The notes beneath the pieces are model-generated. The model was not told the DNA's origin, did not search any database, and saw only the letters and a list, made by a program, of their open reading frames with translations. Below are positions 35,687-47,663 of a stretch of 64,000 nt of DNA, piece by piece (the first letter of the stretch is position 1; every line of letters starts with the position of its first letter). Source of the stretch: Croceicoccus gelatinilyticus (lineage in GTDB: Bacteria; Pseudomonadota; Alphaproteobacteria; Sphingomonadales; Sphingomonadaceae). Position numbers and translations under genes: made by a program. The DNA lies in assembly GCF_018398395.1 (NCBI RefSeq), contig NZ_JAHCBF010000001.1:310001-374000 (forward strand), given 5' to 3'.

Positions 35687-37366
35687 TCAATACTGCGTGA
35701 ACATTGCGCCTTCCGGCTCCGGTATGGCCGGAACCGGGAGGTTTACGCCCCAGCGCAAGAGGACCTGCCTTGTCGGATCGCGTTCGACAGTGTGCTCACC
35801 GCGGCTTAGCGTGACGACTTCACCCAAGGCGGCCGACTTTCCATCGATTGCCGTGCCTGAACCTTCGACCGTGTAGCGACCGGGCACCAGGACATCGATG
35901 GTCTCGAGCCCGCGTCCCGCCTCGACCGTCTTGCCCGCGACGAAGATGCCGCTCCAGTGCGGAATGTAGTTTTCGCGCAGGGCCGCCACGTCTTCGGGCA
36001 GCAGCTCTTCCTCACTCGGCATGTCGAGCAGCGCGTGGGCCAGCGTTGCGCTGTTGGCGATCACCATCGGGACGACGTGCGTTTCCATCGCGCGTTTGTA
36101 GCGCGGTTTCCCTTGCGCGTAATAGCCGGCAAGGCCCCAACCGGTGGAGAACGTGGGCACGGCGCGATCGAACCGCCCGACCATGCCGCTATTGTCGATG
36201 TAGGTCACCGGCTCTGCAAAGATCTCGTAAGCTCCGCGTTCGAGCGCGATCTGGTTCTTCGCAGGCTGGCGATCTTCGTTCAGCAGGACCAGCCCGATGC
36301 TGGCGCCGATGACGATCATGACCAGCTTCATGCCGTAACGCTCGACGAACCAGGCCAGGCCCAGCGCGATCACGGGCATGGCAGGGGCCAGCGTGAAGAC
36401 GAAGTTGTAGGGATAGGAATTGCGATAGATCGCCGCGGTCAGGAATGGCACCATCAGCAGGACGATAGCGACCCGCGCTTCCCACGCCTTTTCTCGGCCA
36501 AACCATTGCCACAGGCCGACCCCGATCGCGATCGGTACGTATGGGGCCTTGCCGAGCTGCGAGAGCAGGTATCCGCCTTCGGGAAAGAGCCCGGAACCGA
36601 ACATCCGGTCGAGGGATGCAAGGGCAAGCCGCTGGAGCGGTGCGGCCTTGGTCAGAATGCCGGTCTCGCCCAGCGGCGAGGCAAGGAACAGCGAGCCCCC
36701 GACAAGCGCGGCACCCAGCCCGCAGAATATCGCGAGACGCAAGGGGCGGGCGATCTCGGCATGACGCCACATCAGCGCGCCGAGTATCGGGAAGCCGTAG
36801 AACACCGACTTGATGGTGCAGGCCAGCGCAAGGATCAGCAGGGCCGCAGACAGCAGCAACCAGCCAAGGCGCAGCGGCCTTGCCAGTACGACCCACAGTG
36901 CGCCCATGCCCAGCGCCGTCGCCAGCGGGTCTGCACGCAGGACCAGCATGTTGGTCATGACATAACCGGCACCGGCATAGGCGAGCACGGTCAGCAGCGC
37001 CTGTGGACGCAGTACGAAAGCGCGAGCGCAGCCATAGACCGCAAGCAGGATCGCGATCTCGCACGGCACCACCAGCAAGCGGATGACGCGAATGTCGCTG
37101 GTCGCAAGCTCGGTCGTGCCCGGAACCCATGAGAACAGGGGAAGGAACGGCGACTGGAGCAGCGACACATTCTCGCCGCCCGTGTACCGGACGATCTGGC
37201 TGAAGTGGAAGAACTCGTCCCAGTTGATCGCACGCGTGAAGATCATCGCGATCTGCAGCGCGACAAGGGCGAGGACCGCGATCAGCGGCCAGGTGCTGCA
37301 CGCTTCGGTATCGCGTGTGGGCGGGGGAGCAGCGACCGGTTGTGCCGGCATGGCGGCGCTCGCCAT
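35687..37366 (-). CDS. GT-C-like polytopic membrane glycosyltransferase (GT39-like)
   Basis: This is a 559-residue membrane protein. The first extracytoplasmic loop carries INWDEFFHFSQ, the acidic D-E pair typical of the GT-C superfamily that uses lipid-linked sugars. About ten helices follow to residue 400, then a periplasmic C-terminal domain of about 150 residues with a beta-rich pattern (RYTVEGSGTAIDGK). ATG 37366 overlaps the stop of the upstream GT2 gene (TGATG). The lipid-linked donor may be made by that GT2. Confidence 0.78.
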   Translation of the reverse strand: MASAAMPAQPVAAPPPTRDTEACSTWPLIAVLALVALQIAMIFTRAINWDEFFHFSQIVRYTGGENVSLLQSPFLPLFSWVPGTTELATSDIRVIRLLVVPCEIAILLAVYGCARAFVLRPQALLTVLAYAGAGYVMTNMLVLRADPLATALGMGALWVVLARPLRLGWLLLSAALLILALACTIKSVFYGFPILGALMWRHAEIARPLRLAIFCGLGAALVGGSLFLASPLGETGILTKAAPLQRLALASLDRMFGSGLFPEGGYLLSQLGKAPYVPIAIGVGLWQWFGREKAWEARVAIVLLMVPFLTAAIYRNSYPYNFVFTLAPAMPVIALGLAWFVERYGMKLVMIVIGASIGLVLLNEDRQPAKNQIALERGAYEIFAEPVTYIDNSGMVGRFDRAVPTFSTGWGLAGYYAQGKPRYKRAMETHVVPMVIANSATLAHALLDMPSEEELLPEDVAALRENYIPHWSGIFVAGKTVEAGRGLETIDVLVPGRYTVEGSGTAIDGKSAALGEVVTLSRGEHTVERDPTRQVLLRWGVNLPVPAIPEPEGAMFTQY

Positions 37367-38385
37367 CAACGGCCCCGGTGGCTCGTCAGCGAGACGACGT
37401 CGGCGCTTTCGCCCTCGTCATGGCCTGGGCGTTCGCCGCCCTTGGCTAGCTGCTCTTCCAGCTTCCGCAGCTTGAAGAGCGTGGCCTCCATCAACTTGCG
37501 GTTGGTGGCGATGAGGTCGGCCAGAATGCCCATCACCGCGACCAGCGTGCCCAGCATCAGCAGCGATCCGCCGATGATCAGCGACTGGACATGCCCGTTG
37601 CCGTCCCCCGCAAGGTAGAACCACACGAAGCGCATGATCGGCAGCAGGCCGACGAAGGCGAGCATCAGGCCAAGCCCGACGAAAACGCGCAGGGCGTTGT
37701 GCGTGGTATAGGCCCGCGTGATGGTGACACCGGTCTGCGAGATAAAGCGCGGGATGGACTTGAACAGGCGCGAGGGGCGCGGTGTGCGGTGCGTGCGCAC
37801 AGGCACGCTCTTTACCGCCATGCGCTTGCGACCCGCCTGGATCAGCATGTCGGTGGTATAGCTGAACTCGGTCGTGATCGTCAGCTTCTGCGCAGCCTCG
37901 CGGCTGATGGCGCGAAAGCCGCTGACGGCATCGGTGATCGTCGTACCCGAAGCGCGGCGCACGACGGCACTGCCGAGGCGCTGGAGACGGCGCTTGAAGG
38001 GACCGAAATGCGCATTGTCGGCAACGCCGCGGTCGCCGATCACGATGTCGGCTTCGCCGCGCAGGACCGGCTGGACCAGTTCGGCGATATCCGCGCCTTC
38101 GTACTGGCCGTCGGCGTCGGTGTTGACGATGATGTCGGCGCCGGCCTTCAGCGCGGCGTCGATGCCGGTCTGGAATGCGGCGGCAAGCCCGCGGTTGCGG
38201 CGGTGGCTGACGACGTGGTGCACGCCCCACTGGCGGGCGACGCCTGCGGTATTGTCGCTGCTGCCGTCGTCGATCACGAGGATCTCGATCTCGTCGATGC
38301 CGGGGATCGAACGCGGCAGCGCGGCCAGCGTTTCCGGCAGGTGATCCGCCTCGTTCAGGCAGGGAATCTGGATGATGAGCCGCAA
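37366..38385 (-). CDS. Polyprenyl-phosphate glycosyltransferase (GT2, DPM1-like)
   Basis: This is a 339-residue GT2 enzyme. LIIQIPCLNEADHLPETL, VIDDGSSDNT and NTDADGQYEG (DxD) define the catalytic domain. SGFRAISREAA is the region common to dolichol-phosphate mannose synthase homologues. Two C-terminal helices (about 235-255 and 270-295) are followed by a basic, disordered tail. Start TTG 38385, giving MRLIIQIP, has GGGGGCGAG upstream and suits the family. It likely makes a polyprenyl-phosphate sugar for the GT-C enzyme encoded next. Confidence 0.85.
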   Translation of the reverse strand: MRLIIQIPCLNEADHLPETLAALPRSIPGIDEIEILVIDDGSSDNTAGVARQWGVHHVVSHRRNRGLAAAFQTGIDAALKAGADIIVNTDADGQYEGADIAELVQPVLRGEADIVIGDRGVADNAHFGPFKRRLQRLGSAVVRRASGTTITDAVSGFRAISREAAQKLTITTEFSYTTDMLIQAGRKRMAVKSVPVRTHRTPRPSRLFKSIPRFISQTGVTITRAYTTHNALRVFVGLGLMLAFVGLLPIMRFVWFYLAGDGNGHVQSLIIGGSLLMLGTLVAVMGILADLIATNRKLMEATLFKLRKLEEQLAKGGERPGHDEGESADVVSLTSHRGR

Positions 38386-38553
38386 GGTGTTCTCGCCCCC
38401 GAAAATTGCGCGCAATCAGAACTCTTGCAGCCGTGATCGGACAATTGCCTTAAGAAATGGCTAACCACGATGGGTCGCAGCTGACTGGAAAGCGCTTTTT
38501 CATGGCGCTAGAAGTGGATCGCCCCTTGGCGCTCAACGAAAAGGCACCTTCGC

Positions 38554-39459
38554 TTGCAATACGACGAACGACGCGGAGTGCTGCTCGCGGTCTTCGGATA
38601 TGTCCTGCTGTCGCTTGGCGACGGCGTGCTCAAGTCAGTGGCTGGCGCATGGGCGACGACTGCGATCGGGGCCCTGCGCTATGCGATGGGGGCGATCTTT
38701 CTTGGTATCGCGCTCTGTTCGCGGGAGGGCATCTTGGGGTTTCGGCCGAAAAGACCATGGGTTCATCTGATGCGCGGGGGCGGGGTGGCGTTGGCGATGG
38801 CCTGTTTCGTCACTTCGTTGCGTTTCATGCCGTTGATCGACGCGACGGCGATCGGCTTTACGAGCCCGATCATTACTGCACTGCTTGCCGCGCTGTTCCT
38901 GCGCGAGAAGGTTACCCCGATGACCTGGTTCGCGACGTTTCTGGGCTTTGCGGGCGTACTCATCGTGTTGCGGCCCAGCCTGCTGGATCTGGGTTTTCTC
39001 GCTCTCCTTCCGCTTTTCGCGGCATTCGGCATGAGCACATTGGTGATCGGAAACCGCATGGCTGCAGGGGAGGGGAGTGCTCTTTCCATGCAGTTTCATG
39101 TCGCGGCACCAGCGGCCGTGTTCCTGACGCTGTTCGCTGCGCTCGGGCATTGGTCTGGCGTGACATTCCTGCATGTCGATGGCCTGCCGGGGGCGGATGT
39201 CGTTACAGCGGTGCTGATTGTGACGTGCACGGCAACGATGGCCCACTGGCTGATCTATCTTGCCACGACGAAGTCGGACGCCTCGACCGTTGCCCCTTTG
39301 ACTTACGTGCAGGTCCTCGTTGCCGGGCTCATCGGCTGGATAGTTTTTGAGCATCGTCCCGATCTGGCGGCAATTCTTGGCATCGCGATCATCATTCTTT
39401 CGGGGCTGATCGTTTGGAACTCACGCGGGGCCAGGTCGCTGGCGGATGAGGCGGGATGA
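38554..39459 (+). CDS. DMT-superfamily (EamA) transporter
   Basis: This 301-residue ten-helix membrane protein has two EamA repeats. GYVLLSLGDGVLKSVAGAW, GFTSPIITALLAALFLREKV and the second-repeat end GWIVFEHRPDLAAILGIA are characteristic. The start is uncertain: TTG 38554 is used, with GTG 38578 as an alternative. It is divergent from the glycan operon and unrelated in strand to it; it is not a close copy of the EamA protein at 24.7-25.6 kb. Confidence 0.8.
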   Translation: MQYDERRGVLLAVFGYVLLSLGDGVLKSVAGAWATTAIGALRYAMGAIFLGIALCSREGILGFRPKRPWVHLMRGGGVALAMACFVTSLRFMPLIDATAIGFTSPIITALLAALFLREKVTPMTWFATFLGFAGVLIVLRPSLLDLGFLALLPLFAAFGMSTLVIGNRMAAGEGSALSMQFHVAAPAAVFLTLFAALGHWSGVTFLHVDGLPGADVVTAVLIVTCTATMAHWLIYLATTKSDASTVAPLTYVQVLVAGLIGWIVFEHRPDLAAILGIAIIILSGLIVWNSRGARSLADEAG

Positions 39460-39469
39460 GCTAGCCAGG

Positions 39470-39748
39470 ATGAGCGAGAGCGTCCACTGCTGGCTGTGTG
39501 AGCGGCCGATCGGAAGTCGCTACGAACTGCACCACCCGGTCCCGAAAAGCCGCGGCGGGCGAGAGATCGTGCCGCTGCATCGCATCTGCCACCGTACGCT
39601 CCACGCGCGGTTCACGAATGCGGAACTGGCACGGATCGGGGCGGACGTTGCGGCGCTGCGCGCCGATGAAGAGATTGCTCGCTTCATCCGCTGGGTCGCG
39701 GACAAGCCGCCCGACTTTCACGCGCCGACCCGTAAGCCTAAACGTTAG
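39470..39748 (+). CDS. Small HNH-motif protein
   Basis: This 92-residue protein has a compact zinc-knuckle/HNH pattern: CWLCERPIG (Cys7, Cys10), YELHHPVPKSRGG (His21-His22) and LHRICHRTLH. The usual central Asn before the last histidines is not apparent (REIVPL). Such small HNH proteins are common in alphaproteobacteria, with no established function. ATG 39470 is preferred; an in-frame ATG at 39446 lies inside the transporter gene. Confidence 0.75.
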   Translation: MSESVHCWLCERPIGSRYELHHPVPKSRGGREIVPLHRICHRTLHARFTNAELARIGADVAALRADEEIARFIRWVADKPPDFHAPTRKPKR

Positions 39749-39761
39749 AGTCGAATAGCAG

Positions 39762-39794
39762 AAGGCCCGGCATCCCATGGGGGAGCCGGGCCTT
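39762..39794. terminator. Bidirectional terminator between the HNH gene and atpC
   Basis: A 10-bp perfect stem (AAGGCCCGGC 39762-39771, GCCGGGCCTT 39785-39794) has a 13-nt loop. The AA/TT ends give short T-tracts in both directions. It lies between the convergent HNH gene and the end of the ATP synthase operon. Confidence 0.75.
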
Positions 39795-39825
39795 CGGATT
39801 TCGGCAGAGCCGTCAGGGTCTGAAA

Positions 39826-40083
39826 TCAGCCCTCGACGTGCTCGGCAAGGACCGTCAGGCCAGCATCGCCGACTTCGGCAAAGCCACCCTGAATCATGAT
39901 CGTTTCCGGAGCGGCGCCCGCGGTCTTGAAGACCTGCAGCGCGCCGTCGCGGATCGTCGACATGAAGGGCGAGTGCCCTTCAAGCACGCCGAACTCGCCT
40001 TCCGACCCGGGGACGACCACCATGTGGACTTCCTCGGAGCGGACTAGCTTGGCTGGCGTGACGAGTTCGAAGTGCAGCGCCAT
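39826..40083 (-). CDS. atpC: ATP synthase F1 epsilon subunit, short form
   Basis: This 85-residue protein consists of the N-terminal beta-sandwich only ([49 protein letters not shown]). Most bacterial epsilon subunits are 130-140 residues and end in two helices that inhibit ATP hydrolysis; these helices are absent here. The frame ends in a proper stop, followed by the terminator, so it is not a frameshift. It starts 2 bp after the atpD stop. Confidence 0.94.
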   Translation of the reverse strand: MALHFELVTPAKLVRSEEVHMVVVPGSEGEFGVLEGHSPFMSTIRDGALQVFKTAGAAPETIMIQGGFAEVGDAGLTVLAEHVEG

Positions 40084-40085
40084 GA

Positions 40086-41579
<1,494 letters not shown>

Positions 41580-41616
41580 TTACAGCGCTTCTGCGCCGAA
41601 GGTCCTTCGGTTGATG

Positions 41617-42492
41617 CTACAGCGCTTCCGCGCCAGCAATAATTTCAACGAGTTCGGTGGTGATCGCGGCCTGGCGGCTGCGGTTGTACTGGATGGTCAG
41701 CTTCTGGATCAGGTCGCCCGCATTGCGCGTCGCGTTGTCCATCGCGGTCATCGATGCGCCCTGTTCGGAGGCCGCGATTTCCAGCAGAGCGCCGAAAACC
41801 TGCGTCTTCACATAGCGGGGCAGCAGTTCCTCGAGGATTTCCTCTTCGCCCGGTTCATATTCCACGACCGCGCCGGCATCATCCGACGGGGCCGTTTCGG
41901 GAGCGGGGACGGGGACGATCTGCTGAACCGTCGGGTCCTGCGCCAGGGCCGACTTGAAAACCGGATAGACGAGGTGGGCGACGTCGAACTTGCCGTCTTC
42001 GAACATGCCGATGACTTCCGACGCGATCTGCTCGGCCTCTTCGAAGCCGGGTTCACGCACCTGCGAGGTGTCGAACTGGTTGCCGATCCGCTCGGGGAAG
42101 TTGCGCTTCAGCGGCGCACGACCCTTGCGGCCGACGAGGTACAGTTCGACGTCCTTGCCGTCGGCGATCAGCTGACGGGCCTTCTGGCTGGCAGCACGAA
42201 CGATGTTCGCGTTGAGACCGCCGCACAGGCCCTTGTCAGTGTTGACGACGACGAGCATGTGGCGCTGGTCAGAGCCGGTGCCGGCCAGCAGCTTGGGGGC
42301 GTTGTCGCCGCCCACCTTGCTGGCAAGGCTGGCCATGACCGAGGTCAGACGCTCGGCATAGGGGCGGGCGGCTTCGGCCCGCGCCTGTGCCTTGCGCAGC
42401 TTGGCCGCGGCGACCATCTGCTTGGCCTTCGTGATCTTCTGGGTCGACTTGACCGAGGTGATCCGGCCCTTGAGTTCTTTCAAAGAGGCCAT
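41617..42492 (-). CDS. atpG: ATP synthase F1 gamma subunit
   Basis: This 291-residue central-stalk subunit has the N-terminal helix [20 protein letters not shown] and the C-terminal helix [22 protein letters not shown]-like block ([27 protein letters not shown]). The middle carries an acidic/proline loop (about 190-215). It turns inside the alpha3-beta3 hexamer. It starts 31 bp after atpA. Confidence 0.98.
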   Translation of the reverse strand: MASLKELKGRITSVKSTQKITKAKQMVAAAKLRKAQARAEAARPYAERLTSVMASLASKVGGDNAPKLLAGTGSDQRHMLVVVNTDKGLCGGLNANIVRAASQKARQLIADGKDVELYLVGRKGRAPLKRNFPERIGNQFDTSQVREPGFEEAEQIASEVIGMFEDGKFDVAHLVYPVFKSALAQDPTVQQIVPVPAPETAPSDDAGAVVEYEPGEEEILEELLPRYVKTQVFGALLEIAASEQGASMTAMDNATRNAGDLIQKLTIQYNRSRQAAITTELVEIIAGAEAL

Positions 42493-42523
42493 GACGGCTC
42501 CCTAGTTAAGTGTCTCGCGGGGT

Positions 42524-44053
<1,530 letters not shown>

Positions 44054-44084
44054 TTAAATAGCCTTTCGTCGAAGCCTTGCGGGC

Positions 44085-44648
44085 TTAGCCCTTCATCGCC
44101 TGGGCGAGAGAATTGATACGGGTGCGGATCGAACCGTCGATCTGCTGCGAGCCGATCTTGACGACCAGCCCACCGAGGATCGCGGGATCGACCGTGGTAC
44201 GGACCTTGACGTCGCGTCCCTCGCGAGCGGTGAGCTTCGCGGTGAGAGCGGCGATCTGGGTATCGTTGAGCGCGTGGGCACTGGTGACTTCGGCAGTCAC
44301 TTCGCCGCGCTGTGCAGCGGCGATGGCGTTGAACGCGCGGATCATGTCGGGAAGAGCGGCAAGGCGGCGGTTTTCCGCCAGCGTGCCGAGGAACTTGCGG
44401 GTCAGGTCCGAAGTGCCAAGGTGCTTCGCGACGGCGTCGATCGCCTCGCCCGCTGCCTTGCGCGAGATTTCAGGGTCGGTCAGCAGGGCCGACAGGTCGT
44501 CCGATGCCGTGATGGCCTGGCGCAGGTTGTCGAGGTCGCCCTCAACCGCCGTCACCTGGTTCTGGTCGACCGCAAGGTCGAACAGGGCCGCTGCATAGCG
44601 TCCTGCGAGACTGGCCGTAATGCCGCCGGAAATATCCACGCGAGTCAC
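44085..44648 (-). CDS. atpH: ATP synthase F1 delta subunit
   Basis: This 187-residue peripheral-stalk subunit has [14 protein letters not shown] near the start and the C-terminal [23 protein letters not shown], both family hallmarks. Start GTG 44648 is used (GTG 44639 is also in frame). It is the first gene of the atpHAGDC operon, whose promoter should lie in the 217-bp region 44649-44865; no other gene was seen there. Confidence 0.95.
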   Translation of the reverse strand: MTRVDISGGITASLAGRYAAALFDLAVDQNQVTAVEGDLDNLRQAITASDDLSALLTDPEISRKAAGEAIDAVAKHLGTSDLTRKFLGTLAENRRLAALPDMIRAFNAIAAAQRGEVTAEVTSAHALNDTQIAALTAKLTAREGRDVKVRTTVDPAILGGLVVKIGSQQIDGSIRTRINSLAQAMKG

Positions 44649-44865
44649 TTCCCTCTTCGTTATCGCGAACCACCTGACGAATCGCGCCGTGGCCGGATGG
44701 CCTTGCAGATTCGCAATCTGGCGGGTGAGCCAGACAGGGGTATCTTCTCGGCGGCGCGCCTAGCAACGAAACCCGCAAATGACAACTACGCTTATCGGCT
44801 AATATTCCACCGGTGCGATATCGCCCATCGGGTGGGACTGAATCGCTTCGCTCCAGACAGGCGTT

Positions 44866-46515
44866 TCAGCCTTCCGAGCCCGCGGTTTTCTTGGCCGCCG
44901 CCGCGTTCGCCGCGCTGTCGTTCGGGGCCGGTTCGCACGAATAGACAAGACGTTCGTTCGGCATCTTTGGCAAAAGCGCACGGATCGCCTGTTGCGCGTC
45001 GCCCAGTTCGCGCGCTGCATCTTCGCCCGCACCGCAGGCCGGGGCCTGGAAGTCGGCCCGTGCTTTGCGCGCTGCGTCCATCGTTTGCAGATCAACGAGA
45101 TAGCGGTCGACGCTATAGACGCGGCCCTGCGGGTCATAGCGGTTGAGCGAGACCGTCTGATCGCCGCCATTGATCGAGATGCGGGTCCAGTCGCCGTCCA
45201 TCAGGCCGTACTGCGTCTTTTCGTTGACGCATCCGTCTGGCGACCAATCGAGACGGACTTCATTCGTGCTCGATACCGTCACGCGGCTGCGTTCGGGGCG
45301 GAACCGGCAAACGAAGCGCCCCTTGTCGACCAGCGAATCCGGCGGCGTGACTTCGGGCACTTCGGCCATGGCGGCGCGTTCGGCCTGCGCTGCGCGTTCC
45401 ACGATGTCGTCGACACTGGGGCGCGAGAACCACGCGGCCAGCGCGCCGACCAGGCACAGAAGCGCGAAGACCGCACTGGCCATGCCCTGTTCCTGTTCCT
45501 GCCGGGCATAGAACCGCATCGAAACCGCCGCGCCGAGCACCATGAGCGCAAGCATGAGGCCGGCGAGCGCCATCAGCGTTTCGCGATCGTCGATGGTTTC
45601 AAGTTCGGCGCGGCGCGATGCACGCTCGGCCTTGAACCGGCGTTCGGCTGCGGCAGCTTCCAGTCGCGCCTGCTGTGCCGCGGATTCGCGAAGGGCGCGG
45701 GCGCTCTCGTCGGCGTCGAAAGCGGCGAGGCTTTGGCAGGGCAGGGCATTGGTATGCGCCGAAACGCCTGCCTTGCGCAGGAACGGCGCCAGCTCGCGCA
45801 TGGAGACCGCGAAGTAGAACTCCGAATCGGAGCCGTTGTCGCTGATCGTGCCAAAGCTGTTCACGCCGACGACGCGGCCACAGGCATCGAGCAGCGGGCC
45901 GCCCGAGTTACCCGTTCCGATCGGCGCGGTGTGGAGCAGCGTGTCGAACTGGCTGGAACTGCGTCCGCCCGAAACCTGTCCGCGCGACTTTACCGGGGCC
46001 TGCGGCGAGACGAGCCCGTTGAGGCCGAGGCCCAGTGCCTCATCGACATTGGCGGGATAGCCGACTGCAAAAACGTCCGCCCCGTCCTCGACCGCGCCGG
46101 TATAAAGCGTGGCGACCGGCAGGCTGGCGTCTTCGGTCAGTTCGATCAGGGCGAGGTCCACATCGCTCGACACCCTCACGATTCGCGCGAAATAGCCGGT
46201 GCGGCCCTGCGCGGGCACGACGCCAAGGCGCAGACGATCATCCTCCAGCAACGGGGCAAGGACGTGGGCGTTGGTGACGATGAGCTTCGAGGTGACGGCA
46301 AAGCCGGTGCCGTGGCCGATGACATCGTAGCCCGACGAATCGCGCAGGACGATGACAACGCGCACGACACTGCGCGCAGCGGCGTTGATATCGGCGCTGT
46401 CGGCGCGGGCGGGGGAGGGCGCAGCAAGGTTCATCGTGCAGGCGAGCAGCAGCGCGCACAGCACGAGGCGAATGGCCTGCAAGGCCTTGGCGGGGTGGGG
46501 GAACCGCGAACCCAT
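44866..46515 (-). CDS. Membrane-anchored trypsin-like serine protease with C-terminal domain
   Basis: This is a 549-residue protein. A signal peptide ends near residue 38. The S1 domain follows with His84 (VTNAHVLAP), Asp120 (DVDLALIEL) and Ser204 (GTGNSGGPLL). A charged, Ala-rich segment at about 268-308 looks like a coiled coil. Two transmembrane helices lie at about 313-333 and 345-363. The remaining 185 residues form a separate domain that ends in a Lys/Ala-rich tail. No PDZ domain is seen, unlike DegP. With a cleaved signal and two helices, protease and C-terminal domain would face the periplasm. ATG 46515 is chosen; it is divergent from ada. Confidence 0.85.
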   Translation of the reverse strand: MGSRFPHPAKALQAIRLVLCALLLACTMNLAAPSPARADSADINAAARSVVRVVIVLRDSSGYDVIGHGTGFAVTSKLIVTNAHVLAPLLEDDRLRLGVVPAQGRTGYFARIVRVSSDVDLALIELTEDASLPVATLYTGAVEDGADVFAVGYPANVDEALGLGLNGLVSPQAPVKSRGQVSGGRSSSQFDTLLHTAPIGTGNSGGPLLDACGRVVGVNSFGTISDNGSDSEFYFAVSMRELAPFLRKAGVSAHTNALPCQSLAAFDADESARALRESAAQQARLEAAAAERRFKAERASRRAELETIDDRETLMALAGLMLALMVLGAAVSMRFYARQEQEQGMASAVFALLCLVGALAAWFSRPSVDDIVERAAQAERAAMAEVPEVTPPDSLVDKGRFVCRFRPERSRVTVSSTNEVRLDWSPDGCVNEKTQYGLMDGDWTRISINGGDQTVSLNRYDPQGRVYSVDRYLVDLQTMDAARKARADFQAPACGAGEDAARELGDAQQAIRALLPKMPNERLVYSCEPAPNDSAANAAAAKKTAGSEG

Positions 46516-46619
46516 AGGCGCGCTGTTACCCGATCCAGCGCGCGATGGCAGGGGGATTATATCTTTTGCCCGCAGGTTTCGGGATGCGCGTTGCATCGCT
46601 GCCGCGTTAAGAGGGTGTC

Positions 46620-47663
46620 ATGACGACTACCGCGGACACTTTGCCGGTTGATAGGGCCGAAGCGCTCGACGCCTTCGAACGGCGCGATCGTGCCTATGAC
46701 GGGCGCTTCGTGGTCTGCGTGACGACGACGCAGATCTACTGCCGCCCGTCATGCCCCGCACGGCGCCCGCGGCCCGAGAACGTGCGGCTCGCTGCGTCGA
46801 ACCTTGCTGCCGAGGCGATGGGGTTCCGCCCGTGCCTGCGCTGCAAGCCGGACGAGGCGGCGCGCGATTCGCAGGCGGTGGAACAGGCCATCGCGCTGAT
46901 CCGCAATGCGGGTGAGCGATTGGCTCTGGCCGACCTTGCCGCAGCGGTGGGGTACTCGCCCGATCACTTCTCCCGCGTGTTTTCGCGCACCACCGGCATG
47001 ACGCCAGCCGCCTATGGCAGGGCGCTCCGGCTGGAGAAGGCGCAGGAAGCGCTTGGAAGCGGCGATGTAACTGGCGCGATCAACGAGGCGGGTTATGGCG
47101 CGGCATCGCGGTTCTACGAAAAGGCGAAAGAGAGAATGGGCATGGCACCTTCGGCATGGGCCGACGGCGGGAAGGGCGTGACGATCCGCTGGGCAGTGGC
47201 CGAAACGAGCCTTGGCCCGATGCTCGCCGCAGCGACCGACAAGGGGGTCTGCCGCCTGTCCTTCGATGAAGGCGAGGCGGACTTGCGCGCCCGTTTTCCC
47301 AAGGCCGACCTAGTCGAGGGCGGGGCCGGTTTCGCCGACCTTATCGCGCGCGTCGTTGCTGCCGTCGAACAACCGGGTGCGGCGACCGACATCCCGCTCG
47401 ACGTTCAGGGCACCGCGTTCCAGGAGCGGATCTGGGCCGAATTGCGCAAGATTCCGGCAGGCGAGACGAGGACTTACGCCCAGCTGGCCGCCGCGGCCGG
47501 AAACCCCAAAGCCGTTCGCGCGGCGGGCAGCGCCAACGGGGCGAACAACGTCGCGGTCCTGATCCCGTGTCACCGCGTGATCCGGTCCGACGGTTCGATC
47601 GGCGGCTATGCCTATGGCGAGGCGATCAAGCGCGAGCTGCTGAAGCGCGAAAGCGGGGGCTGA
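46620..47663 (+). CDS. ada: Bifunctional Ada: alkylation-responsive regulator and O6-methylguanine-DNA methyltransferase
   Basis: This 347-residue protein has three parts. The N-terminal zinc domain has Cys41, Cys45, Cys72 and Cys75 (IYCRPSCPAR, CLRCKP) and accepts methyl groups from phosphotriesters at the first Cys. The AraC-type helix-turn-helix reads VGYSPDHFSRVFSRTTGMTP. The C-terminal methyltransferase has active Cys317 in IPCHRVI. Methylation of the first Cys turns E. coli Ada into an activator of repair genes. No alkA or alkB lies alongside here. Confidence 0.95.
   Translation: MTTTADTLPVDRAEALDAFERRDRAYDGRFVVCVTTTQIYCRPSCPARRPRPENVRLAASNLAAEAMGFRPCLRCKPDEAARDSQAVEQAIALIRNAGERLALADLAAAVGYSPDHFSRVFSRTTGMTPAAYGRALRLEKAQEALGSGDVTGAINEAGYGAASRFYEKAKERMGMAPSAWADGGKGVTIRWAVAETSLGPMLAAATDKGVCRLSFDEGEADLRARFPKADLVEGGAGFADLIARVVAAVEQPGAATDIPLDVQGTAFQERIWAELRKIPAGETRTYAQLAAAAGNPKAVRAAGSANGANNVAVLIPCHRVIRSDGSIGGYAYGEAIKRELLKRESGG

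Noticed and set aside
35957-37132. 391-codon plus-strand frame inside the GT-C gene
   Set aside because: It lies fully opposite a convincing membrane glycosyltransferase and looks like low-complexity antisense sequence.
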